NCBI GenBank assembly: GCA_003117195.1
Contig: BDSI01000150.1
Location: 62,001 to 126,000, forward strand
DNA: 64,000 nt
DNA from: Eudorina sp. 2006-703-Eu-15
Lineage: Eukaryota > Chlorophyta > Chlorophyceae > Chlamydomonadales > Volvocaceae
Direction: 5' to 3'
Below are positions 48,648-59,461 of the stretch, in pieces. Made by a program: the position numbers and the translations under genes. The notes below the pieces were generated by a model. It was not told the DNA's origin. It did no database searches and saw only the letters and a program-made list of their open reading frames with translations. Within the stretch, counting starts at the first letter, position 1, and each line of letters starts with the position of its first letter.

Positions 48648-51600
48648 ATGGAGGGCGAGGCGCCTGCTCGAGCACAAATATTGCGGCCTATGGATAGTAA
48701 CAACAAATACTTGGCATCTGTGCGGCAATCAGAAACCCATAATGCTGCTCCGGCGCGAGGAGCACCATCGGTTCGGCCACACGCGATGAAACTTATCGCA
48801 GAGGTACGTCACTTCTTCGCAAGGAATGCAACATCAAAGCACTTCTCGCTAATTCCTCACAGTTCATGCGACTTGTTGGCTTGACAACAAAGCTCTTGTG
48901 CGACAGGACCCCGAGAAGGCGCGCGTTGTTGGGCGACTGACACGGGCAGCCCAGCGCAGCACTGGTGCATCAGTTGATCCGCTTCTGGAGATACCCCCTC
49001 AGGTGGAACCGCCACAGCACCATGCATCGCCACCAGAGCCCCCGCCACCTCCCGTGTTCGAGGGGTCGGGCCTGGCAGAGGTAAGACCACCATCGACCAC
49101 CGGACAGCTTTCAACGACCACAAGCTGGCGGCAGCTTAACTACCGGAATTGTTACGGATAGGCAGGGTGGGGAGATGGTGACGTTTAGGCCGGAGCAGAG
49201 GCAGTAGGCATCGTCCCCCACCCTTTGATTCAGCGTAAGCACCGCAAGGCGGTTTGTGATTGATTGATTCTTACAGCGGACCCTACAGGGGATCGTCGCT
49301 GCCTTTCAGACAAGCCCCTTTGGCGCCCCGCCGACGGATCAGGGCGGCACCTCCGCACCACAACACTGGGCAAGCTGAAGAGGGGGCAGTCTTGTCAGCA
49401 CATCCACCCAAACGCTCGGTGATGATAATGATGATGGTATCCTTGTCCACCTCGCTGCAGCACACAAGGGCGTGCTGCCCGCCTGAGCACACACACTGTG
49501 GGAAACGCCCTCTGCAGCACACAGTCTGGTGGCCCGTGTGTTGTCCTTAACGGCGGTCAGGTCGGGACACTGAGGAGGCAGAAGCAGCAAGCTGATAATG
49601 ATGATGACGACGACGAGTTCAGCTATGCATTGGAAGGCGGAAAGCGGGAGGAGGGTTTCCACAAGCAGGTATGTCCTGCTCTTTGGACTGCACTAGAGGG
49701 CTGCAGCGTGGCCCCAAATTCCGATACCTCCAACTTAGCGTGCCGCAACGGCGGTGAAAGCGCGTGCTGATCGTCAGCGCTGCGGCCAGCCAACGCTGTT
49801 CATCTGATCACCGGCCAACCCCGGGCCGCTGAAATGTGCCGACAGGGGCCTGTGCGCGGGCGACTGCGGTCTGCGACGTAAAGGAGAAGCTTACCTAGGG
49901 ACGCGGGATGGGGGCGTTGGTAGCCAAGCCCCGTGGTAGCCGTCGCCGATCTTGTCGTCAGTGGAGCGGTGTCCTCTCGGCCGAAACTGCTTACTCGTAT
50001 CCACCCACGAGTGAGCAGTGGACTGCGTGTCCGTTTCCAGGACCGGGTGCATGTGGGGTCCCTTCCATCCCTCCCCCGGCCCTCACCCGCCCAGGTGTAC
50101 CGGCCGAAGGCGATGCCAGCTCATCTCGTCAGCAACGTCAAGCAGCGGCTGAACACGGAAGTCCTCGCTGAGGAGGAGGAAGAGGAGGAGGAGGAAGAAG
50201 AGGGGGAAGAGGAGGAGGAACAAGGGGAGGAGGATGTTGATGAAGATCCAGTGGATGACGGCGAGGACAAGCAGCAGCAGTCTAGGAGTCGAGTGAGTGC
50301 CAAACGCGCGTTCCTGGGAAAGGCTGCCGGGGCTGGGGCGGCGGCGCCTTTGTCAAGCTGGGGTGGCGGCGGACCCTGGATGCGTTCCATCACGGCTGGA
50401 CGACCTCGGCTGTCAGCTGGCCCCGGGGAAAGAAGGAAGGCAAAGCAGTGGATACCTCGTGCTTATGCGCCTGGCGGCCGTGCTCTGATATGCGACGGTA
50501 TGGGGAAAAGCATGTCAGGCAGGCAGCTGCGCGCTGTTTGATCCACGGCAGCTGTTGGGAGCGGATGTGGTCACGATGAATTACTGCGCTGTGGGGAGGC
50601 GTGTAGGTCTGGTACTGAGATCTGCGAAGCGGGCCGGCGACGCCATTCCAGCTAGACACGTCTGTGGGCCTGGGGTTGGGGCTCGGCCGTGCGTGTATCG
50701 AACCGCCGTCGGACAGCGATTGAGGTACAGGTCTGCGGTGTGCAGGACAAGCAGCAATCATCTTGGACGACGTTCGCGGTGTCGGAAGGACACATGGAGT
50801 CGCTGGCCGACGTAAGCGACCCAGCGAAACAGTTTGGCGAGGCGCCGCCTGCGGCGGCGGCCGCGCCAACGCGCACGAACCCCTCGACGGAGGTAAGGGG
50901 CCGTTTCCGCCTGCCTGTGGAATCAAGTGAGGGGCGGACGGGCGTCGACACGGCGCATGACTTCGCGTTCTCTTGTCGCTGAACCACCGACTACACCAGG
51001 TCCTGCATCAGTTGGGGTGTGGATGGGCGGCGAGCAGGCGGACCCGTAAGAGCCCTGGATCAATGGGCCGCACCCCAACCCGTGGCCGCGCCCGTTCCCC
51101 GTCTGCAGGACCTGCCGTCGTACAAGCTGATGCAGGCGTTGCACGTGACGAACGTGGCGTCCGCGGCGGCGTCGACAGTCCTGGTCGGGGACCACGGGTC
51201 GCCCGCAGCAACAGGTGCGCGTGGGCAGAGCGGGCCCCGCCAGGGCCTGCGGGGGGCGCCGAAGTGGCACTTTCACATCAAAATGAAATTGCGAAGTGTC
51301 ACGTGCTCGAATTGGGACGCGCGACGCCCGGGTGCGATTAGGTCTCTAGGCCACGGGAAGTAGCGGAGGATAGGGCTTCGACTGGCGGTGATGCCGCATC
51401 CGACATCCGCTGGGCGTGCAAAGGGGAAGCGTCCTTGGAACAAAAACAGAGCCGCGCACTCACGACGCGGAGACGGTGCTTTGTCCACTAGCTGCGGCGA
51501 CACCTCAGATTGCTGCATGCACCGCGTGCTTCCATGGCCGCGGACCATTCCAGCACGCCTCGCGTCTGCCTCCTTGTGGTCGCCGGCGCAGCGCAGCAGC

Positions 51601-51668
51601 TTGCGCTGTACCTGTAGGTGCGCCGTGCTGCCGTGCTCCTCCACTCTGGTTATCTCGTCACTGTCCCC

Positions 51669-51699
<31 letters not shown>

Positions 51700-51869
51700 C
51701 TGCTGTCTTAGAGACGGGTTGCGCACCCCGTGTCGCTGCGGTCATGCCCGCGTGTGCAGCGCCTCTTGGCGCCGTTGCTTCACCTGATGTCGGCACCGCT
51801 GCTGTTGATGCGCCCGGCTGCTGCCCTCAGGTTCCTCAACCGACGGTTTGGGAAAATTTGTGGTGAGTG
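48648..51869 (+). CDS. Acidic disordered protein, possibly the N-terminus of the ELMO gene
   Basis: Exons: 48648-48803, 48907-49080, 49561-49668, 50095-50292, 50731-50892, 51109-51214 and 51712 onward, phase-consistent. It starts MEGEAPARAQILRPMDSNNK. Exon 4 holds a long Glu run (about 25 acidic residues around LAEEEEEEEEEEEGEEEEE), and exon 2 a Pro-rich stretch. Exon 5 has an Ala/Pro linker, and exon 6 the helix-like DLPSYKLMQALHVTNV. No family was recognised. If exon 7 reads through it stops at TGA 51867-51869, with TGTAA at 52014. However the sequence there (TG then GTGAGTGG) is also an excellent donor, so exon 7 may end at 51862 and continue into the ELMO exons. A further exon at about 49278-49370 with a GC donor is possible (RTLQGIVAAFQTSPFGAPPT). 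Confidence 0.6.
51670..51706 (+). repeat. CTG repeat at a splice acceptor
   Basis: About twelve CTG/GTG units that supply the pyrimidine tract directly before the acceptor TTAG at 51711 of the acidic protein gene. Confidence 0.9.
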
Positions 51870-52013
51870 GCGGGTGCCATGTAGCAGCGTGGTGCTGTAG
51901 CCTCTCCAGCTGTAGCCGTCCTCCCGGTCCCGGTTTACAACCAGGCCTGCGTCAGGGAAGCTGCGCGGTTGTCACACAAAGATATCTTCAAATATACTTT
52001 GGATTATGGATAC

Positions 52014-52018
52014 TGTAA
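52014..52018 (+). terminator. TGTAA motif after the acidic protein gene
   Basis: TGTAA 145 bases past the possible stop at 51869. It supports, but does not prove, that the acidic gene ends here. Confidence 0.35.
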
Positions 52019-52393
52019 CACCTGGAATTGAAGATTCACCCATGGGGATTTCGCGCGGCTGGTGCGGTCTGAGGGGTCGACCCGCCGCAGGCAGTTGGCA
52101 CGTGACAGGGTGCACGAGACATCGTTAGGGCGGACCTTGGATGCTCCGGTCCTCCTCCTGGGCTGGGTTGCGCGCCGTCGACCAATGCCGGACTGGGATA
52201 CGCGCGTTGACCCGGTTGCCTGGTCCCCTCGATACCCGTGTCCGCCCTTGGCCTCCGTGCGAGCTCTGTTGTTCTGCCGCGCACATGCGGCCGTCGCCCT
52301 CTCCAGGGAGGCACAGGACCACAGTCTCACGTTCCAGTTCAGAACGACTCGGGGGCGAACACGACAGGGGGCCACGCCCCGCACGGCAACGGG

Positions 52394-55300
52394 ATGGGTT
52401 TAGTGGCAGTCGGGGGACCTGCGACGGCAGCGACCGCGGCAGCCGTCGCGCAGCCGCCCACTGGAGCAGGCGGTGTTGCAGCGGCGAAGGCGGGGACGCA
52501 CGGCGTTGGGTCACGACTACGGCACGAGGTGCCCGCAGCGCCGCCGGCCGTGGTCGCGAATGTGCCGGAGGACGAGTGGGAGGCGGCGAACCGGGAGAGG
52601 CAGCGGGAACAGGTGGGGTGGCGTGCGGCTGGGCTGCTAGTGCGGCCAGTGCGCGCGCGTGTTGTGTCTCGCGGCCGTCCTGCTCTGTCGATGCGGCCGA
52701 TGCCGCGGACATTAGCCGCATCCGCCCGGCTGGAACACGGGCAGACGCATCGGGGGTGTGCTAAGATGCGGCATTGCTACCCTTGGAACCCAGATCTGGG
52801 ATGGTACTGGTGTTGCGGTGTCGCTGGCTTTGTAGGATCGGCCTGTTCGTGTTCACACGATAATGACAATTTCCTCGCGTCATCCTCTCCGTTACCGCAC
52901 CTACAAGTCATTGTACCAGTGCCTCGGAGTGGATCCCTCGTAACCCACAAGCACCCCGGACAGCAACCAATCCACACTCTGAAAGCTAGGGATGTGTGGT
53001 GTGTCGGATGGGCAGGGTCCGCTCTCCACACCCTTCTTCTTCTCCTAGTACACTTTGTACGATCCAGATCCAGAGAAATCGCCGGCACGCCAACACCCTC
53101 TCACAGACTGCCGACACGTCATCGGTCACCGGCACCAGCGGCCCTGGCGGCTCCGGTGGACCGGCGCTGACCTACCATCAGGCTCTGGTGCACTTTATGG
53201 CCACTGACACCTCGGGCGTGCGGATGAAGGTGGCGGCGGCGCTGCCGCCGCCGCCCGGCTTCCTGTCGCGGATGCTGTGTCTGGGCCCGCCGGACCTGAA
53301 GCCCCCGCAGCTGCGGGAGCAGTTGCTGCAGCTTCTGGCGCTTGCCCGGGTACCCTTCAGCGATGAGGACCCCATGCACGTGCGGCTGCTTGGGGCGCTG
53401 TACGGCGCCTTCACGGGTGCGTGGCAGCTCTCCCGCTGGCTGGCTGGGTAGCGAGCTGCCGGGATGCGCTTTGGGAGCCCTGTCGATAGGAAGGGCGCAA
53501 GAGGCGTCCATGAGCGGGGCCTTGTGCTGCAGCCGGCCTTGCGACTGGGACGTGTCACACGGGGCTTGATGTGCTTGGTGAGGAGAGGATGCACCGGGAG
53601 GATGAATACCAACGGCACGGTCTGCCGTAGCGAAGATCCGGTTGAGGATTGGCAGTGCGGGGATCTCCATCGATCGTCACGGTGTCCATCAATCGGCTCT
53701 GCTGCTCTGCTCCAGAGAGGGGAAACACTCACAGCGCGCTGCACAGCGGGGACCCTCCCCTTTCCCGTCGGACACAACGGTGTTTGCGACGGCCCCTCCG
53801 AATCGTTACGCGCATCCTGTCTTGGGGGCTTGCATCTTCGGCCTCCCCGCCACAGGCAAGACCTCGGACCCCCCGCGTTACGGCTCTCACTGGGCGGAAC
53901 TGGGCTTCCAGGTGCGGGGCGGCTCACGAGGGTCTGGAGTGTTGGCGGGTTGCTGCTGTGGCGTTTCGCGCTGTATGGACGGGAGGACAGATGCGTGGGC
54001 TTGGGACTTAGGGTGTCGGGGACGTCTGAGTGGCAAGATAGGCCGCGAAATGCCCAACCTGCTTCCCACTGCGTTGCTATCCGGATTGCCTCCGCGAGCG
54101 ACGGCGTTGAGTTACCAGGAACGGGGCCCATCCGTTCGGATACCGTGCATTTGTTTGGTTTGTCGCCGCTCACAAACGCCCCGGCTGGCGTGTCCGCAGG
54201 GCCAAGACCCCGCCACGGACCTGCGCGGCTGTGGCATGCTCGGGCTCCTGCAGCTGTTTTACCTGACGCAATGGAGCCCCGACGGCGCCAACAAGGTGAG
54301 GTGCTGCCATATGGGCGCCGGACATGCGCCTGCAAGGAAACCGCTGCCCGTATCCCTGTTGGTCACTTGGCGACATAGGTCTACCTAGACGTTGCTGAGA
54401 CATGCGGTCGCGCGGCTTTTATACGGCGGGTGTCATGCCGCTCCGGCCTGGGCGCAACCCGTAGCGCTCCGGCGGTCTGTTAACGAGAAGCCCGCCCGAA
54501 CCACCCAGGCCCCAAGTAGTTGCCAGTCAACCTCCGGCGGTGCGTGGCAGGTCCATAATGATGCGTGCTCCGTCAAGGCCGTGCCGCGTGGCTCTCACGC
54601 AGTGGTGCCCGTTGATGGCGGCGGGAAGGCCGCCTCTTCAGCGTCGGGGAGGAGGGTCCCGCTAGGCCACCTTGATGGCGATTACTGTGATGCTAACGCG
54701 AGATGCCTTACCTTGTCTTGTGGGGGCCCGGGAGCGTCACTGCAATCAAGCAGCCGCTCTTGCAAAGGGTAATGGGTTCGTCCGGTTCTATTCTCGGGTT
54801 GGTAGCCGCCCTTCTTCCTCTGGCCTGGGGCGCTGTCCTGACCCGCACCCTCTCATTGACCCCACAGATGCTTCGGCTCTCGCACCACCCGGTGCAGGAG
54901 TTCCCCCTGTCCATCGTGTCGCTGAACGTGACCAAATGGACGCTGCAGGTGGGTGCACACAGTGTGCTTTGCCATGAAATTTCGACACCAAGAGAGGATG
55001 AACGCGCAACCCATCCAACCAGCTCCACAGCTATGCCAGTTCCCCACAACGCGTGTGCGTATCGACCGGCGGGGGCCCCGGAATACGTTGTCTCGTGTCT
55101 CGGGATCTTGTCTGGACAATCCGTTGCCTGCCGGGCTAGTGCACGGACCACGCGGGGTGTAGCGCCGCCTTGCTGGCTTTTGGTTTTTGCTTCCTGGATT
55201 AGCTGATTGGGATACCTGCTGGTGGCTGCTGCTATGGCGGCGGCTGCTGCTGCTGCTGCTGGGTACTCTATGGGTGCAGGCGCTGCGCAGCGGCCAGTTG

Positions 55301-55910
55301 CATCGGGCGGCCAACGCCCGGGGCTCCTCTGTGGAGGCTGCGCAGCAGTTCTACGCGGGCTGCATGGTCACGTTCTACCTCACGTGGCTCAATGGGGCCA
55401 AGACGATGGCGCAGAGCGGCCACGTTCTCAAAGACCTCGAGGTGGGGCCAGGCGCTAGGTACCAGGGCGTCGTGGGCTTGACAAGGGAGTCTGGCCCATG
55501 GAATGTTTTGGCCCCTTTAGGGTTGGGTCCTCCTCTCGCGGGGTGCTTGAGCCCCGGATGCAGTCCATCTGCTCATGCTGACCCATGGGTCGGCGACTGC
55601 TTCCCAGAGCCCGCACGGAATGGTCTGTTCCTTGCGCCCCTGCATATGCCCCTGCTCAGAAAAAGGCCGTCCCAGCTCCAATCGATGGCGCGCTTGTTGT
55701 CGGCCTTGGCCGCTCATGCAGCTTGTCGTGCCGGGCGGCCGGTGCTCCGGCACACCAACAGAAACGTTCGCCCACCACGCGCGTCCCATCCTTGCAATGC
55801 CCCTGGGTGCCTGCTGCCCGCAGCGCCTTGCGCTCAAGAAGACGGGCCTCATGCTGGATGCTGCGCAGCGCCTTGACTTGCCCGAACCACCTGCGGGGGG
55901 CGGGGCATAG
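52394..55910 (+). CDS. ELMO-domain protein (ELMOD-like)
   Basis: ELMO-domain proteins act as regulators (GAPs) of Arf/Arl-type small GTPases. Exons: 52394-52612, 53107-53416, 53856-53911, 54200-54295, 54868-54948, 55280-55441 and 55824-55910, phase-consistent, 336 residues from this ATG. The N-terminus is Ala/Gly-rich, ending EDEWEAANRERQREQ. The ELMO domain starts in exon 2 (LREQLLQLLALARVPFSDED), continues RYGSHWAELGFQ and GQDPATDLRGCGMLGLLQLF, the most conserved signature, then FPLSIVSLNVTKWTLQ and FYAGCMVTFYLTWLNGAKTM, and ends with a short helix and Pro-rich tail. The 5' end is uncertain: the same frame is open back to about 52238, upstream ATGs exist, and a splice from the acidic gene through an acceptor at 52263 is possible. 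The domain itself is complete. Confidence 0.92.
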
Positions 55911-57640
55911 CCTCGGGATCGGCCCTGGGCTGCATATCGCGTCGCTGACGGCCTGGCGGGGCTTGCTCGGAAGTCGCTGTGGAGCGCTTCGAAACCACCA
56001 GGGTTGACTGGGATATCGCTCTTGAGTCTCAGGGCAGGGGCACCGTACATGACCATGCTAAAAGCGTGGTGTTGGCTGGTGGTATTTACTGCGAGCGCGT
56101 GCAGCAGCGGGTTGTTACTGGTCGTTTCGGCGCCAGGAAGTGCGCCAGGAAGTACGAACTGCGGAGCCGCCCATTCTACGCTAGGTGGCAGGTGCCCCAC
56201 TTCCGAAAGTACGGCAGGCCAGCTTGTGGGTAGACATTGCGCTGTAGATGCATCGCCATTTTTTGTTATTGGGGTTTATGTATCAACGTATGATGGTGGG
56301 TCACAAGACCAGGACACAGCGGCTTTTGATCTGGGCGCGTCGCCTGGGGCGGCGAATGAAGCTGAAGGTGCGTTCCTCCGGGTCTATATGTGTGAGGGTG
56401 TGTTTCGGCGCCCCAGGCAGTGTTGGGCTTGGGCGGCACTCTCGGGGCGTCTCGCCTAAATTGGTGCGGCCGGTATGGCCGCGCGCTGCATGCTGCACTG
56501 TACTATCTCTTCCGCCGCAAACTTCGTCGTTGTGTTGCGTGTCTGAGTTGCGCGTTTAATAAGTGAGGAGGGAGGTGCTCTTCATGGGCAAGGCCGGTGG
56601 AGTCTGTTAGTGCGGGAGCTGGCCTGTGGGGTTTTCCGTATGCGGTCCGGCACAACATTCACGCTGCCTGCCTGATGGGCCGTGCGCCGCCGCGGAGCCC
56701 CGAAGGCATCGGGGAGCGGCAGGTGACTATTTCCAAAAAACCAATCTTTTGAGTCTGTTCTTGCTGTCTGAATGATTTCTTGGTGCTCGCGCTGTGCAAT
56801 TCAGCCAAATGCCTGCGTGGGAAGGCGAGACACCAGGTAACCGCTTTTTTCGGCAAGGAGCGAAGTGCAGCTTTTGGGAACGCTGAAACTTAATCCCGTC
56901 GGCAACGCATTTGCACGTGTCTCTGGAGGCGCCAGTTAAAACTGTCAAGAACGTGTGCGGTGGTGGGAGAGGGGTTATTTTGTTGCGGACGTTGCACATT
57001 CACGCTTCGTGTCTTTCTCGGCGAATGGTCCACTTGCTTGAAGCTTCAACAACCGGTGCCCGTGTGTTAAGCGCAGCGCGCCAACGCTGTGAAATGTTGC
57101 AGCGGGGCAGCAATGTCAATCGTGTTGATCTCCGCGCGAATGCGTTGATCATTAGGGTCATCGGTTATCGGGTGGGAAGCGGTTGGGCCGGCGCGCACGG
57201 CTCCTGATCCAAAGGATGCTCCCATCCCGCGTCCTCCACGCGTGGCGGTCCTGCCGGGGAAATGGTGGGCTGCGCTTCTTGTGCAGTTGTACAGTGTACG
57301 CTGTGGTTGTTCCGTACAAAGGAGCCGACCTCGATTTCCCGGTTGCGCTGGGTCGCCCTCCCACCGATACATCTCTGGTTTGGGGTTTGTTCATCTAGGT
57401 CGCGTCGGTGGGTCTGACGGCGAGGTGGGCAAGGACCGATGGTGTTGCAATGACTCGGAGAAACGTGGTGGCACCCTGCCCCTGAGGCGCAGTGGGCACG
57501 GCTGCGAGTTGTGTGGTCTACATTCGTAGACGTGCTATGGGTTCCCCCGCAGTGTCATGTGTTGTTGTTTGGTTATTTGCTATGTCACCACGGTTTATGC
57601 CGGTTTATGACATGAATGACGGGGCGGGATAAGGGATTGG
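55911..57640 (+). other. Probable 3' UTR of the ELMO gene
   Basis: GT-rich sequence with no recognisable exon. TGTAA motifs downstream at about 57879, 58414 and 59075 are candidate poly(A) signals. Confidence 0.4.
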
Positions 57641-58560
57641 TGAGGACTGCGCGCCCTTTCTGTGGGACATCCGATTGCATCTGAAGCTTCCCGAACGATC
57701 ATTCTTTATTGCGTGGTTCGAATGGCTGGTGGCGGGGCGGGGCTGGGAGTTCGGGGCACTCGACGCATCGCGCAGGTAGTGGGCACGGTCGCGAGATGGG
57801 TTCCGTATCAGTGACTTCCTTGCGGGCGCGGGTCCAGTGCCGCGCGTTCGCAGACACGGAGGCTTCCAACATCAGACGCTGTAACAGGAACATGTTCGTC
57901 ACGCACACCAAGCCAGACGGACTGATGCAACGCAAGCAGGGCACATCGTCAGGACATTCACTTGCGGTGCCGGGAAGTAAGCGGCAGCGCTGGTGATGAT
58001 CCGGGGGGTCCGATTGACAACCGCCGGATTGTTGGATGACCGTACTTGCTATGTAGTCCACAACTACGTCAGTCCGCAATGCAAGGTGTAGGCCAGTTCA
58101 GAACGCGAAGGACTGGGCGACGTTAAGTACCAGGGCGGTATTGCGGGCCCTTTCTGTCGGACATCAGAGTTGCACCTGAAGCTTTCCGAATGACATCATC
58201 TTCATCGTGTGGTTGCATGGCTGGTGGCGGGGCGGGGCCGAGGGGCCAGGGAACTTCGCACTGTACCACAGAGTAAGTCGGCACGATTGCGGTAGCTAGA
58301 TAGGTTCCGTACCGATAGATAGGTTCTGTACTGGTGACTTCCTTATGGGTGTGGGTGCGTTGTCATGCGTCTTCAGGCAGGGAGGCTTCGAGCATCAGCG
58401 GACGTTCTGACTGTAACGCTGGCTTACAGTATGAGACCCTACAATAGACCCTGCAGAGCACTTCGAGAAGCTCGGCCGCACCGTGTTACAGTAACAGGGG
58501 GCTCACGGCAAGACGGAATGATGCAAAGCAAGCAGGGCACATTGTCAGCCGCAACTGCCA
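57640..58560 (+). repeat. Diverged tandem duplication, two copies of about 400 bp
   Basis: Blocks near 57640-58000 and 58130-58560 share the same order of segments: GCCCTTTCTGTG/CGGACATC, a TGAAGCTT(C/T)CCGAA block, ATGGCTGGTGGCGGGGCGGG, GTGACTTCCTT, GGAGGCTTC, CTGTAAC, and GATGCAA(C/A)GCAAGCAGGGCACA. Between them are substitutions and indels. Short extra repeats (GATAGATAGGTTC) lie in copy two. No coding capacity was recognised. Confidence 0.8.
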
Positions 58561-59061
58561 ATGGAGTGCGCGAGTGCCACATCGGTCTTCACGCTATCGT
58601 TTGGCGGAGGATGGGTGTGCTGTGAAACCGCCGCAGGACTAAAGGTATTCTGGCCGCACCTGCTGGGGGCAGTGCAGTGATAGTAAAGGGGCCGCTGTTC
58701 CCAAGGCCACCAAACATGTCAGCCGCTTCAGCACCGCGCATGCGCACCTCTTACCAGCAACAGTACCTTATGTACCACCACGGCTGTGTACTTTAGGGTA
58801 TGGCCTACGTTTAAATGACATAGCTCCCGCCCAGCCTTCAGGTGCGGTCCCTCACATGGCACTCGACCATTGTACGTGCCGTACCACGGTAACGACCACA
58901 GAACTTGTCTAGTTGGAAGTGCGTCCCACAATCACGTGCGGCATTCTTGGCCTTGATGCACTGCGTGGCTTGGTGCCCGCAGGAACACACCCGCCTCGAA
59001 AGCCCTGTCACGAGTACGGGCTCCGTGGCACTCCCGACAGACAGGCGAGGCCGCTTCCGTT
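58561..59061. other. Intergenic, no gene seen
   Basis: No recognisable exon. Right of it lie plus-strand (59075) and minus-strand (59087, 59124) TGTAA motifs, so converging transcripts probably end here. Confidence 0.4.
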
Positions 59062-59086
59062 CAAAAAAAGGGATTGTAAACCAGGC

Positions 59087-59091
59087 TTACA
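59087..59091 (-). terminator. TGTAA poly(A) signal of the CCDC81-like gene
   Basis: TTACA on the plus strand (TGTAA on the gene strand), 371 bases past the stop. A second copy at 59124-59128 is also in place. Confidence 0.5.
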
Positions 59092-59461
59092 GCCCCGATT
59101 CATCTCCGGTTACGCATTTGTGCTTACAGGCAAGTGCTCCTCCTCCGCCGCCGACGCCACCGCCTCATCACCGACAAACATGCCGCTCGGTGTCCCACGA
59201 CTCCCCACAGAGGCACCGCCGCCGCTCCTGCCTGTCCGTCGGCTTGTTTGGCCTTGGCCGGCGGACCAGCACAGCTCACCGCTCGAGGCAGCGCTGCAGC
59301 AGGCGACCAGCTCCACGTGTTTTCTTCCCAAGGCCGCTGCCGGCTGTTACGGCGGCGGCTGCCGCCGCCGCGCGTTGCTTTCCTGCGCCGCTCCCACCAT
59401 GTCGACCTGCGGCGGCATCCCTACACCCAGTCCGGTGCTACCGCGCGCTCGGCCGGGCCCT

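Noticed and set aside
49278..49370. Extra exon of the acidic protein gene
   Set aside because: Protein-like and phase 0, but would need a rare GC donor; kept only as a possibility in the gene entry.
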